Shown here piece after piece: positions 18,090-28,506 of a DNA stretch of 64,000 nucleotides (positions are counted from its first letter, which is position 1; each line of letters starts with the position of its first letter). The notes beneath the pieces were generated by a model, which made no database searches, was not told the DNA's origin, and saw nothing but the letters and a program-made list of their open reading frames with translations. Position numbers and translations under genes: made by a program. Source of the DNA: Phycisphaerae bacterium (GTDB taxonomy: Bacteria; Planctomycetota; Phycisphaerae; UBA1845). Location of the stretch: NCBI GenBank assembly GCA_029260015.1, contig JAJDEB010000036.1, forward strand, positions 968,554-1,032,553, read 5' to 3'.

Positions 18090-21000
18090 TCACGGTGCTG
18101 CGATTCTTTCACTCAAACTTTTCCAGTCGCGCAGATCGATCGTACCGCTGCCGTCAAAGTCAAACACATCGAGACACTGCTGCGGATCGATCGGAGGTGT
18201 TGGCGTAGGCAGTTGATCCGGACCGGCTTGGCAATCGACGAACGATGCGTGATCGGGCAATTCGACCAAACAGTTTCCGTCAAAATCGCCCATGATGCTC
18301 GTGGGCAGCACGCCATTGGTGGTGATGGGTTCGCTGTGAAGCATGTCCGCGAAACCGTAAAAATTCCCCGTGTCGCTGATGTGCCCAAAGCCTTCAAAAT
18401 TGCCAGCGACCCCGCATCCGCGTGTCATCCGATAGAGCTGGTCCGGATTCGTATCCTGTCCGAAGAAATATTCACCGTCGGGACTCACTGCCGCACCGAT
18501 TGGGCGGCCTAGTGGCTGTGCGACTCCTAGGGTTGAAATGTCGCCAAGGACGGTGGACAGTGCACCAGAATTTCGATCGAAACGCCCCACCCAATAACGT
18601 TCGCTTAGAGTCGGACCGATGATCCAAGCCGTATTCATCATCGCCAGATAATCGCCATCCACATCGAGGGCGACATGCCGAACACCCGTAAACGAAGAGG
18701 TGGCGGCAGGAGGCACGTCCGAAGGCAGCGCGAAGTAGTCGATGCGCAAAAAGTTCAATGGATCAGCAGGATCAATCCGGAACAGCGCACCAAAGCCTTG
18801 CAGAACAATTTGACCTTCGAGATCGACGAAACATCGCCCCGTCTGTAGCGTCGGTTCTTCGATGATCAGCGATGCCGTATCGGTATTTGGATCGTATCGA
18901 ACGAGGCGCACCCCGGATGCCCCACTCCCGCACAAGATCAAAGTGTCGTCGGTGGGGTCAAAAGCCACGCCCGATGTCATCGTGGACGTGAACCCCAATG
19001 TCCCCGAGAGAAACGCACTATCGTAGATCTCGGCTTCGAGCGTGTCGGGGTTAAATGAATAGGTGGGCAGTCCTGAAATCCAGAACTCGTTGTTGTCGCG
19101 GCGGGCGATACCGGTGTACGTTTCGCCGTGGAGGCAGAGCAGGTCTTGCGATTCGGTGTCGATGCCGGGGCTGAATGTCCAGGTGCCTTGAAATTCATCT
19201 GTCCCGACCAAGTGCGGATTGATCGGCAGTTCTGGAACCGCGAATACTGTGTGCGTTCCCCGAATGTTGGAGAGTCCGGGCGGACATGTGTTCGTCGAAC
19301 CCAAGATCGTGAATTGCGCCGAGCACATGTCCAAGTCGATCGTTCCCTCCCATGAAATCGTGACCGTCGAGTTTGCCGGAATCGTCCCCAAGAATGAAAT
19401 CATCCGCGTCACTGGGTCGTAAGATGTGCCCGCTGGCGGCGACCCGACAAATGGTGGATCACTGATCAGCAAGGAGTTGGGAACCATCGTCGTTACTGAA
19501 ACGCCGGAGTACGCAATGTTGTCAGCGTTGGTGATGGTCATGTCGTAGCGCAGGAAGTCGCCAGCGCGGGCCAACTGAAATCGGTTTCCAGGCGATATGA
19601 GTGGCCGCGTCACCGGTGGCCCAAGATCCGGGGATTCAATTTCGACAGTGATGGGCCGAAACAAGGTGAACTGATCGAATGTCGATGTCGAACCGACTTG
19701 AACGTTGCAACCATTTCGGACCGTGATAGGCCGATTTGAATTAATCACCTCAAGATTGAAACTCGCGTTGACGCACGCATCGACGCGCGTTCGGAGGATG
19801 ACGTTGATCGTGGCACTCGCGCCGATGTCGCCATTCCAAACGAATGTGTCGTTGAACGCACCGACGATCACCGTTCCGCCGGCAGCATCGACTACGCTGT
19901 CAAATTCTGAAAAGAAACCGGTTCCAACCGACCCACCGAACTCGCCGCGAATGCCCACATTGAAACGATCTTGGGCAATCGTATTCGTCAAGGTAAATTT
20001 GTGCTCGACGACATCGTCTTCACGAAGGGTACCACCGTTCACGTCAACCGACGTCACGCTGATATCGATCGGGCCAGTAGACGAAGCGCTGACCGAGGTG
20101 CTTTGAGTCGGTCCGAAGAGTGGGATACCGGGGGTGCTCGTAATGCTGTACGACGTGTTATCAATCTGCCCGATTCCGCAGTTGGCTCTTAGTTCAAAGG
20201 TGACTTGTTGACCAAACGTCTGTGCTGGCAAGTTGCCGACATCCCAACGGATTGTCGTTCCGTTGATGAATGTTGCCGGTTGACCACCGGGCGTGTTGCT
20301 TGCGCTGACAAACGTCGCGCCGGCAGGTATGACCTCATCGACGATGACGTTCGCACCATCCTGCGTACCGCTGTTTTCAAACGTGATGGTGCAGGTATAC
20401 GTTTCGCCCTCGTTGACCTGCGCGGGGCATGACTTGATGATATCGAATACCGGTGCGGGGCATACGGTTGAAGCACAGTCGCTGCCTGGCCCACCCGGTG
20501 TTCCGTTCGCATTCGTGCAAATATCCGGCCGGACGAAGAAGCAGCTCGGATTTCCGGCAAGACAACACGACTCGATGCACGCAGCCGTCGCGCAATCGGT
20601 CCCCGGTCCCTGGGAAATTCCACTTAGTGCCACACAGTCTGCCGGTGTTTCATCAGTACACGTCGCGAACCCGCAGCACGCTTCCGTCGCCACCGAACAT
20701 GGATCGGGATTGCACGTCCCACCAAGTGTGAAGCTACCCGCGCATGATGCCGCATCGGTAACACTGCAAGATGCGCCGTCGCAGCACGATCCGGTCGGAG
20801 CACCGCCGCATGGTGTGAGCGGAACGTCGAGTTGCCCGGTGCCACCGATGTCGGGATGCAAGATTCTTGCGAGGAACAACCCGCTGGCTGGCGGGTCTTC
20901 AACGAGTTCGATCGTCGGATTGCCACCGCTCAGCCCGAACAGGCTGCCACCGACGTTGCTGGTAATTGCCTGCCCGAGTCTGGGCGATCCACAAAGGTCA

Positions 21001-21662
21001 ATCAAAGTGTAATCCGATGATGTCGGTTGCGATAACAATCCGTGTTTGACGAACGCCGATTCGCCGTCGGGTTGAAACTTGAAAAAGACGCCATCGACAT
21101 CGACGTTTAACTCTGTCGAACCGAGCGCGTTGGTGTCGTTCAGATCGATCCAATGCGCGAATTGCCGCGTCGATGACGGCATGTCCTTGGCCTCAACGAA
21201 ATACGCGATGTGTTGCGATTGACCGCCAACTTCGTACAAACCATTGTGATCCGGCAGGCCACCGTTCAAACACAATCCACCGTTATAAATCGTTTCGAGA
21301 TGCCCTCCGCTGTCGTTGTCCTGCACGACGTTGAACATATAGACCTGTCCGTCGCCCGGGCTGCACACACCGGTAAGCGCGCTGCCGAACGCTCGCGCAT
21401 AGATGACGCTGGCGTTTGGGCTGCGCCTGAACTGCACGTCCACCGAGTTGTTCAGCAGAACGGCTGGAATGATTGGGTAGGACTCCAGCGCCGGATCGCC
21501 GTCCGTGTTGAATTGGAGCGACCCACCCCCCACTGCAACCGACGTCCAATTCTGCCCGTCGATGTACGGTTGAGCCAAACATGGCATCGCAATTCCCAAC
21601 ATCACCGCAACCACCCCGTAATATTTGCTTTGACAGTATTTACTCTGACGATGCCCCATCAT
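18090..21662 (-). CDS. Large secreted DUF11-type repeat protein with C-terminal dockerin-like segment
   Basis: 1190 residues from the ATG at 21662, chosen because AAGGAG lies nine bases upstream; further in-frame starts lie up to 21692. A signal peptide ends at CLAQP. After an N-terminal domain there is a Cys-rich region (about 290-420) with repeated GSCCDG/ACCGFATC/ESCCLA motifs. Three DUF11-like beta repeats (about 420-830) follow, with phrases such as TCTITFENSGTQDGANVIVDEV. A propeller-like region (about 840-1120) comes next, and the tail MGDFDGNCLVELPDH...FDFDGSGTIDLRDW holds two calcium-loop-like motifs. Such proteins are cell-surface or secreted and adhesin-like. The tail resembles a type I dockerin, but a cohesin partner is not visible here. 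Confidence 0.82.
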   Translation of the reverse strand: MMGHRQSKYCQSKYYGVVAVMLGIAMPCLAQPYIDGQNWTSVAVGGGSLQFNTDGDPALESYPIIPAVLLNNSVDVQFRRSPNASVIYARAFGSALTGVCSPGDGQVYMFNVVQDNDSGGHLETIYNGGLCLNGGLPDHNGLYEVGGQSQHIAYFVEAKDMPSSTRQFAHWIDLNDTNALGSTELNVDVDGVFFKFQPDGESAFVKHGLLSQPTSSDYTLIDLCGSPRLGQAITSNVGGSLFGLSGGNPTIELVEDPPASGLFLARILHPDIGGTGQLDVPLTPCGGAPTGSCCDGASCSVTDAASCAGSFTLGGTCNPDPCSVATEACCGFATCTDETPADCVALSGISQGPGTDCATAACIESCCLAGNPSCFFVRPDICTNANGTPGGPGSDCASTVCPAPVFDIIKSCPAQVNEGETYTCTITFENSGTQDGANVIVDEVIPAGATFVSASNTPGGQPATFINGTTIRWDVGNLPAQTFGQQVTFELRANCGIGQIDNTSYSITSTPGIPLFGPTQSTSVSASSTGPIDISVTSVDVNGGTLREDDVVEHKFTLTNTIAQDRFNVGIRGEFGGSVGTGFFSEFDSVVDAAGGTVIVGAFNDTFVWNGDIGASATINVILRTRVDACVNASFNLEVINSNRPITVRNGCNVQVGSTSTFDQFTLFRPITVEIESPDLGPPVTRPLISPGNRFQLARAGDFLRYDMTITNADNIAYSGVSVTTMVPNSLLISDPPFVGSPPAGTSYDPVTRMISFLGTIPANSTVTISWEGTIDLDMCSAQFTILGSTNTCPPGLSNIRGTHTVFAVPELPINPHLVGTDEFQGTWTFSPGIDTESQDLLCLHGETYTGIARRDNNEFWISGLPTYSFNPDTLEAEIYDSAFLSGTLGFTSTMTSGVAFDPTDDTLILCGSGASGVRLVRYDPNTDTASLIIEEPTLQTGRCFVDLEGQIVLQGFGALFRIDPADPLNFLRIDYFALPSDVPPAATSSFTGVRHVALDVDGDYLAMMNTAWIIGPTLSERYWVGRFDRNSGALSTVLGDISTLGVAQPLGRPIGAAVSPDGEYFFGQDTNPDQLYRMTRGCGVAGNFEGFGHISDTGNFYGFADMLHSEPITTNGVLPTSIMGDFDGNCLVELPDHASFVDCQAGPDQLPTPTPPIDPQQCLDVFDFDGSGTIDLRDWKSLSERIAAP

Positions 21663-21968
21663 GCTTTGAATCTCCTTGGATTTCATTAGCAACGCTGCCC
21701 CTTGATTGGATCAATGCCCACCGAAACTGATCGCGTGGTAAATTCGTGCGGTGATGCGGTCGGTTCCCATAATGCTCGTGCGCAAGACGGTGCTGTTTTG
21801 TGTCAGTGAAAATTGCAAATGGTTGATTTAGACGCGGGTAGGCTGGGCAATCCGATGTGTGGTTGGTGCATTTCGGCTGGTTTGGTTGGTCCGCTGAAGG
21901 TAAAATAACCGCTTGGGGCCGCCCGCACCACCTTGGAAGCCCTTACCACATTGCGAGAATGAACCGTC

Positions 21969-22535
21969 ATGCCGCCAGTCGATCAAAAAGAAGTGACACG
22001 AATCCTCGTCGATTTGCGCCATGGTTCTACAGACGCCACCGAACGCTTGTTGGCTGTCGTCTATGGCGAGTTGAAGCGATTGGCTGAAGCCAAAATGCGC
22101 AGCGAGCGAGCCGACCACACGCTTCAGCCAACCGCCCTGGTCAATGAGGCGTTCATCCGTTTGCTCGGTGAGGGCTGTGGCGACTGGGAGAATCGCAAGC
22201 ATTTCTTCGGAGCCGCCGCCGAGGCCATGCGCCGCATCCTGGTGGACTATGCCCGCAAGCGGCTCGCCCAGAAACGCGGCGCCGATGCGCAGCGCGTGTC
22301 GATGGATGCGGGCGAACTGGTGGCCGGCGATTTGTCAGACGTCGTGATGGTTGATGACGCACTCGGACGACTGGCTGAAGTGGACGAGATAAAAGCCGAA
22401 GTGGTCAAGCTTCGATTTTTCGCGGGGTTATCGATCGAAGCGACCGCCGATGTGTTGGAGATTTCCGTCAGCACCGCCAATCGTCATTGGAATTTTGCGA
22501 AGGCCTGGCTGTTTCGAGAGATTCGAGATTTTTAG
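21969..22535 (+). CDS. ECF-type RNA polymerase sigma factor (TIGR02999-like)
   Basis: 188 residues. Region 2 includes TDATERLLAVVYGELKRLAE, TLQPTALVNEAFIRL and MRRILVDYARKRLAQKRG (about 85-101). Region 4 is RLAEVDEIKAEVVKLRFFAG followed by a helix-turn-helix ending WNFAKAWLFREI. It is a close relative of the truncated factor at 2-409. The kinase gene starts 63 bases downstream on the same strand, repeating the sigma/kinase-TPR arrangement. This group lacks an obvious anti-sigma gene; control through the kinase is an inference from the recurring linkage. Confidence 0.94.
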   Translation: MPPVDQKEVTRILVDLRHGSTDATERLLAVVYGELKRLAEAKMRSERADHTLQPTALVNEAFIRLLGEGCGDWENRKHFFGAAAEAMRRILVDYARKRLAQKRGADAQRVSMDAGELVAGDLSDVVMVDDALGRLAEVDEIKAEVVKLRFFAGLSIEATADVLEISVSTANRHWNFAKAWLFREIRDF

Positions 22536-22598
22536 CGCTTTGAACAATCACATTCAAAGCGCTTCAACGCGGCAACCTAATCAGAGGCACGGAATTAC

Positions 22599-25199
22599 AT
22601 GCGCCCACCAATCAGCGATGCCGCCAAAGTCTTCGATGCCGTGCTCGGTCTGACCGAAAACGAACGCGAAGTATATCTCACCAAGACTTGCAGCGATAAC
22701 CCCGAGCTGCGGGCTGAGATCGACTCACTGCTCAAAGCCCACGACAGCGCCGCCCTGTTTCTCGAATCGCCGCCGGTCATCGAAATGCAGTCACCGCCAG
22801 CCGATTGCGACGACAGCGCCATCATCGGCAGCATGATCGGTTCGTTTCGGGTTGGACCACTCATCGGTGCGGGCGGCATGGGACGTGTGTTTCGATCCGA
22901 GCAGGAGCGCCCACGTCGCACCGTCGCGTTGAAACTTCTCAATGATTCCGTCGCCACGCCGGATGCGGTTCGGCGGTTTCAATATGAGAGCGAGATTCTC
23001 GCGCGGTTACACCACCCCGGCATCGCTCAGGTGTTTGAAGCCGGCGTCCATCAAGACCTGGCACCAGGCCAAGCACGGGGTATTCCGTATCTCGCCCTCG
23101 AATACATTCAAAACGCCAGCGACATCTTGCAATATGTCCGCGAAAACAAACTGAGCATTCGCCATCGATTAAAACTATTCGCCGAAGTGTGCGATGCGGT
23201 TCATCACGGCCATCAAAAAGGGATCATCCATCGCGATCTCAAACCGGGAAACATTCTGGTCACGCAGGCGGGTCAATCGAAAATTATCGACTTCGGCGTT
23301 GCCCGCACAATCGATGCCGATGGCAATTCAACGCTGCTGACGCGGGCGGGCGAACTGGTCGGTACGCTGCAATACATGAGTCCGGAGCAGTGCGGCGGAT
23401 CGCAGGAGGCGATTGACATTCGTACTGATGTGTATTCTTTGGGAGCGGTTCTATACGAATTGCTTTCCGACAAGCGGCCTTACGATGTCAACGCGCTGCC
23501 GCTACTCGAAGCCGCCCGCGTCATTCAGGAACAAACACCCGCGAAAATTTCGAGTGTGAACCGTTCCCTTCGTGGCGACATCGAAATCATCGTTCACAAA
23601 TCCTTGCAAAAAGACCGCGAGATGCGCTATGCCTCTGCCGGTGAGTTGGCGAGCGACATCCGCAGACATCTGGATTCGCAACCGATCAACGCCCATCCGC
23701 CGAGTGCGATCTACCAGATCAAGAAATTCGTCGCCCGTTACACTGCCACGACAGTGTTGGCATGCGCCCTACTGGCCTCCCTCATCGCATTTTCCATCAT
23801 TACCTATCTGCAAGCTCAAACCATCGCCGAGGAACGCGACCGGGCGGAGAATGAAACACAAATCGCCAAGAAAGAGCGTGAGCGGGCAGAACTTGAAGCC
23901 CAAACGTCCGATCGCATCGTTCAATTTCAGCGCGACATGCTGATGGCCGCTGCGCCGCAAAACGCAAAAGGACGCGAACCGACCGTCAAAGAAATGCTCG
24001 CCTACGCAGCCACATCCGCAAGCGAACAACTCGGCGATGAGCCCGAAGCCGAAGCGGCGATACGCGACACGCTGGGGCAGGCGTACTTTGCGCTTGGGGA
24101 ATACGATGATGCTGAAGAACAATATGACCTGGCGTATGCGCTTCGGGAGGAACATCTCGGATTTGACCATCCGCAAACGCTCAATACAGCCAGCAACCTT
24201 GCGATCCTTTACATCGACCAGTCACGTTTTGATGACGCCGAAAACCTTTATCGCAAGACGCTCGCCCTACAAAAGGAAGTGTTGGGCGACAATCACAAGG
24301 ATACGATCACAACCGCGCTCAACTTCTGCTATCTCCTTGAACGACTCAACCGAGCGGACGAAGCTTTCCCGATTCTGGAAGAAACGCTTGAACGTTCTCG
24401 CAATTCATTGGGCGAAGACGCGACCGAAACCCTGACGGCAACGAACACGCTGGCCGTGTTTCACGCGAAGAATCGAAACTTTGACGCGGCTGAACCACTG
24501 TTTCGCGATTACTATGAAGCCGCGTTGCGCATTCATGGGATCGACAGTCCGGCAACGCTGACCGCGATGCACAATCTCGCCCGCATCACCGAAATATCGG
24601 GGCAACTCGAAGACGCCGCAACGTTGATGCAGGAAACGCTCGACGGTAGAGTCCGCGTGTTGGGTGCCGACCACCCCGACACGTTTCGTTGCATGGGCAA
24701 TCTTGCCGCGATTCTCAGCAAACTCGATCGCAACGACGAGGCATTCGAGTTGGTGGAAGATGTATTTGAAGGCAGCAACAACAAGCTCGGCTCCGACCAC
24801 TTCGACACACTTCGCGCGCAACGTGCATATGCGAAAGCGCTTAACGATCGCAAGCGTTACGCCGAAGCGGAATCAAACTACCGCTCAACCCTCGACGGAT
24901 TTCGCAAACTGCTGCCTGCCGGACATCACGAGATTCAAGTCTCGACCGCGGCGCTGGGCGGATGTTTGATTGCACAAAAACAATTCGAGCAAGCGGATGT
25001 TCTGCTGACTGAACTTCTCGACGCCCTTCTTGAGTCGTCCGGCTCATCACACCGGCTCACGCAAAAGGTCGTTGGCATTCTGATGACTGCAAACGAACAA
25101 CTCGGAAACGAAGACCGGGTCCAGCAACTTCAAGAGCTTCTCCCCAAGACGAATAACCACCCCAAATCCCACGAATCGACATTGCTTACTGTGCCATAG
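22599..25199 (+). CDS. Membrane Ser/Thr protein kinase with C-terminal TPR array
   Basis: 866 residues. An N-terminal helical region (8-55) like that of the kinase at 491 precedes the kinase domain at about 83-350: GAGGMGRV loop (90-96), VALK lysine at 112, HRDLKPGN at 211-218, DFG at 231-233, MSPEQ. All catalytic residues are present. A transmembrane helix lies at about 383-402, then a charged coiled coil (about 405-440), then regular 42-residue TPRs to about 830 of the type with LGxDHPxT between helices. Predicted topology puts the kinase inside and the TPR domain outside. Its last 14 bases overlap the convergent DASS transporter. Confidence 0.94.
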   Translation: MRPPISDAAKVFDAVLGLTENEREVYLTKTCSDNPELRAEIDSLLKAHDSAALFLESPPVIEMQSPPADCDDSAIIGSMIGSFRVGPLIGAGGMGRVFRSEQERPRRTVALKLLNDSVATPDAVRRFQYESEILARLHHPGIAQVFEAGVHQDLAPGQARGIPYLALEYIQNASDILQYVRENKLSIRHRLKLFAEVCDAVHHGHQKGIIHRDLKPGNILVTQAGQSKIIDFGVARTIDADGNSTLLTRAGELVGTLQYMSPEQCGGSQEAIDIRTDVYSLGAVLYELLSDKRPYDVNALPLLEAARVIQEQTPAKISSVNRSLRGDIEIIVHKSLQKDREMRYASAGELASDIRRHLDSQPINAHPPSAIYQIKKFVARYTATTVLACALLASLIAFSIITYLQAQTIAEERDRAENETQIAKKERERAELEAQTSDRIVQFQRDMLMAAAPQNAKGREPTVKEMLAYAATSASEQLGDEPEAEAAIRDTLGQAYFALGEYDDAEEQYDLAYALREEHLGFDHPQTLNTASNLAILYIDQSRFDDAENLYRKTLALQKEVLGDNHKDTITTALNFCYLLERLNRADEAFPILEETLERSRNSLGEDATETLTATNTLAVFHAKNRNFDAAEPLFRDYYEAALRIHGIDSPATLTAMHNLARITEISGQLEDAATLMQETLDGRVRVLGADHPDTFRCMGNLAAILSKLDRNDEAFELVEDVFEGSNNKLGSDHFDTLRAQRAYAKALNDRKRYAEAESNYRSTLDGFRKLLPAGHHEIQVSTAALGGCLIAQKQFEQADVLLTELLDALLESSGSSHRLTQKVVGILMTANEQLGNEDRVQQLQELLPKTNNHPKSHESTLLTVP

Positions 25200-26778
25200 A
25201 CAGATGCAGCACTTCCGTCAGGAAGTAAACGATCGAAATCAAAATGGCACACCCAAGTAGATTCATCACGCACCCCGCGCGAATCATCTGGCCGATTCGG
25301 AAATATCCCGACGCATAGACGATCGCATTGGGCGGGGTGGCGATCGGGAGCATGAACGCCATCGATGACGCCATCGCGGCGGTGACGCATAACACGACCG
25401 GATCGAGATTCAATCCGGGTGCAAGCGCAATCAAGATGGGGCTCATCATCGTTGCGACGGCAGTGTTGCTCGTAACTTCAGTCAGAAAATCAATCAATAG
25501 CACGATGACAAGTAGCGCGACCCACGGACTCACCGTTCCCATTGAGTCGATCAGTCCGCCGGCCAACCAATCGGTCAGACCGGTGCTGAACATCGCGTTG
25601 GACAAAGCGATTCCGCCGCCGAACAACACCAGCGTACCCCAATCGACGCGGCGGCTATCCGCCCACTGAAGAACACTTCGCCATGATCCTTTTTCCACAG
25701 GCAATATGAAAAGCAGCAGCGCACATCCGAGCCCGATTTCATACACGCCCACGCCTTGGATCGAACTTATCCGCTCATTCGATAAGACGTGTTTCCAAAA
25801 CGGTTGAGAAATCCACAGGGTTGCGACGAGCGCGAAGATGCAAACGGTCATCTTTTCATCGGACGACCATGGACCGAGCGATCGCCGCTGATTATTAAGC
25901 GTCTCGGACACGCTGTTTGTGTCGGCGATGCGCGGGCGAAACAGGACGAGCAAAACAATCCACGCTGCGAACAAGCCGCAAATTGCCAACGGTAATCCAA
26001 ACCGCATCCACCCGACGAAATCAATCTGGGCGACGCCCTTCTCGTTGAGGATTCCGACGACGATGCCATTGGGCGGCGAACCAATGAGCGTGCCGATTCC
26101 GCCGATAGATGCCGACCACGCGATCCCGAGCAGCATTACCGCACCCATCCGCGATTGACCCGGCGATTCTCCCAGCGCGTGCAGAACGCTCACCGCAATC
26201 GGCAACATCATCGCAGCCGTCGCGGTGTTTGAAATCCACATCGACAGAAACGCAGTGGTCGCCATCATCGCCAGAAGCAGCATCGCCGGGCCCGGAGCGG
26301 AACGTTTTCGAGTCAGAAGTGCCAACGTGATGCGTCTGTCCAGACCCGTTTTCTGCATGGCCGCTGCTAAGAGGAATCCGGCGAGAAACAAGTAGATCAC
26401 CGGACTGGCATAGGGCGCGTAGGCAGTTTTGCTCGTGTAAATGAACGGCTGACCTTCGCGAATACCGGTGACTTGCAGGATGGGCAGCATCAAACCCGGC
26501 AGGAGCGCCGTCACCGGAAACGGAGCAGCCTCTGTCACCCACCAGCAAATCATCAACACGGCCAGCGCCAAAGTCGCCTTCGCACCCGCAGCAACGCGAG
26601 CAATGTCGTCTGGGTTATTAGCATTATTGAGATTCTGAGCCGCGTAGTCCCGCAAACCGGCTGGCTGGGGTCCGAGTAGAATGACGGCGAATGCAGCGAT
26701 CCCGACGATCAGACCGATCCTTTGGGTCTGAGTACGATAGCTCGACACATTGGCGGACGATGGGTTGGGCGAATTCAT
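25186..26778 (-). CDS. DASS (SLC13) family sodium/dicarboxylate-type transporter
   Basis: 530 residues from the ATG at 26778; upstream codons in frame to 26907 look non-coding. At least eleven hydrophobic helices. The duplicated substrate/sodium hairpin motifs are visible as GTLIGSPPNGIVVG in the first half and PIATPPNAIVYASGYFRIGQM near the C-terminus, matching the conserved S-N-T/T-P-P-N elements of the family. Family members import di- or tricarboxylates, or sulphate, with sodium. The substrate cannot be set from sequence. There is no adjacent metabolic gene; the divergent neighbour is the RicT-like gene. Confidence 0.9.
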   Translation of the reverse strand: MNSPNPSSANVSSYRTQTQRIGLIVGIAAFAVILLGPQPAGLRDYAAQNLNNANNPDDIARVAAGAKATLALAVLMICWWVTEAAPFPVTALLPGLMLPILQVTGIREGQPFIYTSKTAYAPYASPVIYLFLAGFLLAAAMQKTGLDRRITLALLTRKRSAPGPAMLLLAMMATTAFLSMWISNTATAAMMLPIAVSVLHALGESPGQSRMGAVMLLGIAWSASIGGIGTLIGSPPNGIVVGILNEKGVAQIDFVGWMRFGLPLAICGLFAAWIVLLVLFRPRIADTNSVSETLNNQRRSLGPWSSDEKMTVCIFALVATLWISQPFWKHVLSNERISSIQGVGVYEIGLGCALLLFILPVEKGSWRSVLQWADSRRVDWGTLVLFGGGIALSNAMFSTGLTDWLAGGLIDSMGTVSPWVALLVIVLLIDFLTEVTSNTAVATMMSPILIALAPGLNLDPVVLCVTAAMASSMAFMLPIATPPNAIVYASGYFRIGQMIRAGCVMNLLGCAILISIVYFLTEVLHLSMAQ

Positions 26779-26967
26779 GAATGCGTAAATCCGGATCGAA
26801 GGTGTTTGGCAACATTGATCGACGTTTGGAAGTTCGTCAAGACGATAAAGTGGTTGCTTGGGCCAATAGAAGTAACTTCTGGCGGGTATTGATTGTCGGT
26901 GATACAATTTGGGCGAAGTTGAGGTAAGTTGAAGAAACAGTGATATTTACGATTGGATCGGTAACTC

Positions 26968-28506
26968 TTGGTCATCAATCTTCCACAACCCGATGATGAG
27001 AATCAATCGGGAGAGTCAAAGAAGTCCGGCGGTTCCTCGTGTAGTACGGGCGGGGGCTGTTCGGCTGGTGAACCGTGTGGCAGCGGGTTGGAAAAAGTCT
27101 ACCCGACGGCTGCTGTGCGCTACGGGTACATGAAGACCGTTGGCGAATTCAAGTACGCCTCGCGCGAAATGAAATTCGGCTGCGGTGCCAACGTCATCAT
27201 CCAGACGCGTCGCGGCATCGAATACGGCGAGATGGTTTCGCTGACCTGCGACGGTTGCGACAAGTCGGTATCCCGGGATCAGATCAAGAGTTACGTCGCT
27301 GCAAGCGGTTCGGACTATTATCACTTCAGCGATGGAAAAATCCTGCGCCTCGCCACGCCGGACGACGAATCCGAATGGGAGCACATCCGGGCCGAGACGC
27401 TGACGAAAAAGAAATTCTGCCAGGAACGGGCCGACCAACACAACCTGCCCATGAAGGTGCTCGAATGTGAGCATCTGTTTGGCGGCGAGCGAACGATCTT
27501 TTATTTCATGTCTGAGAGTCGCGTCGATTTTCGTGATCTGGTTCGCGGGTTGGCGTCGGAGTTCAGAACGCGAATTGAGATGCGACAGGTCGGTGCCCGC
27601 GATGAAGCCCGACTGCTCGCCGACTACGAAACGTGCGGACGCGAGTGTTGCTGCAAGACATTCCTAAAAACGCTTAAGCCCGTCAGCATGAAGATGGCCA
27701 AGATGCAGAAAGCCACGCTCGACCCGGCCAAGGTTTCCGGTCGGTGTGGCCGATTGAAATGCTGCCTTCGCTACGAACACACGACGTACGAAGCGCTCGA
27801 CAAGAAACTTCCCAACATGGGTAAGCGGGTGCAATCGCCTCAAGGTATTGGCAAAGTCATTGGGCGGCAGATCCTCACGCAACTCGTCCTGCTTGCAACG
27901 GACGATGGTGGCCGGCTGACTGTTCCCGTTGAGGAAGTGTGGGAAGTCGGCAAGCCGGCACCCGAGGGCGTGCAAAGCAAACTTGCCAAACCCGCACCTG
28001 CCAAGCGAGAGCAGATGACAGACAAGCCCTCGGGCGGGAGAAGGAAGGAACGCAAGCCAGATTCAACATCTCGGCGCGCTGAGCCTGAAAACCGCTCGGC
28101 TCAATCGGATCGTCCGAGATCTTCTGGATCGGCTACTTCAGATGCGGCGGCTTCAGAAAAAATCGATAGAGGTACGTCTGACGCAAGCCTCCATCGGCCT
28201 GCCAGTACGGGAGACGAGACTTCAACTTCGCCAGACGCTGGAACTTCGCCAGATGCTGGAACTTCAACAGACGCTGGGCCCAATGACCCCAGTGTTGTCG
28301 CTGACAATTCCGGTTCGGATCAGCGCAGCGACAAACCATCGAAGCGAGGCCGCTCACGACGTGGACGCGGCAATCGATCACGCAAACGAGGCCCCCGCTC
28401 CGATCGCGAAAAGGGCGGATCATCAGAAGGCAACCGGTCATCTGGTGAAGGCAACAGGCCATCTGGAAATCCCCCAACTGATAATGGCCCATCCGCCGAC
28501 AAATAA
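26968..28506 (+). CDS. PSP1-domain protein (RicT/YaaT homologue) with long hydrophilic tail
   Basis: 512 residues from a TTG; no ATG occurs before the conserved region. A Cys-containing leader (SCSTGGGCSAGEPCGSG) is followed by the N-terminal domain (40-180) with CDGCD. The PSP1 core at about 205-300 has the conserved ETCGRECCCKTFLK and SGRCGRLKCCLRYE segments, the RicT cysteines that hold iron-sulphur centres in Bacillus and support RNA maturation with RNase Y. Beyond about residue 330 the protein becomes a Ser/Asp/Lys/Arg-rich disordered tail with short tandem repeats and a basic block (GRSRRGRGNRSRKRGPR). The tail resembles RNA-binding low-complexity regions. Core assignment is firm; the tail's role is a guess. 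Confidence 0.9.
   Translation: MVINLPQPDDENQSGESKKSGGSSCSTGGGCSAGEPCGSGLEKVYPTAAVRYGYMKTVGEFKYASREMKFGCGANVIIQTRRGIEYGEMVSLTCDGCDKSVSRDQIKSYVAASGSDYYHFSDGKILRLATPDDESEWEHIRAETLTKKKFCQERADQHNLPMKVLECEHLFGGERTIFYFMSESRVDFRDLVRGLASEFRTRIEMRQVGARDEARLLADYETCGRECCCKTFLKTLKPVSMKMAKMQKATLDPAKVSGRCGRLKCCLRYEHTTYEALDKKLPNMGKRVQSPQGIGKVIGRQILTQLVLLATDDGGRLTVPVEEVWEVGKPAPEGVQSKLAKPAPAKREQMTDKPSGGRRKERKPDSTSRRAEPENRSAQSDRPRSSGSATSDAAASEKIDRGTSDASLHRPASTGDETSTSPDAGTSPDAGTSTDAGPNDPSVVADNSGSDQRSDKPSKRGRSRRGRGNRSRKRGPRSDREKGGSSEGNRSSGEGNRPSGNPPTDNGPSADK
28225..28278 (+). repeat. In-frame 18-base tandem repeat, three units
   Basis: Three consecutive 18-base units (28225, 28243, 28261) with few mismatches encode T-S-P-D-A-G-type hexapeptides in the disordered tail of the RicT-like protein. 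Copy number may vary between strains. Confidence 0.85.
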
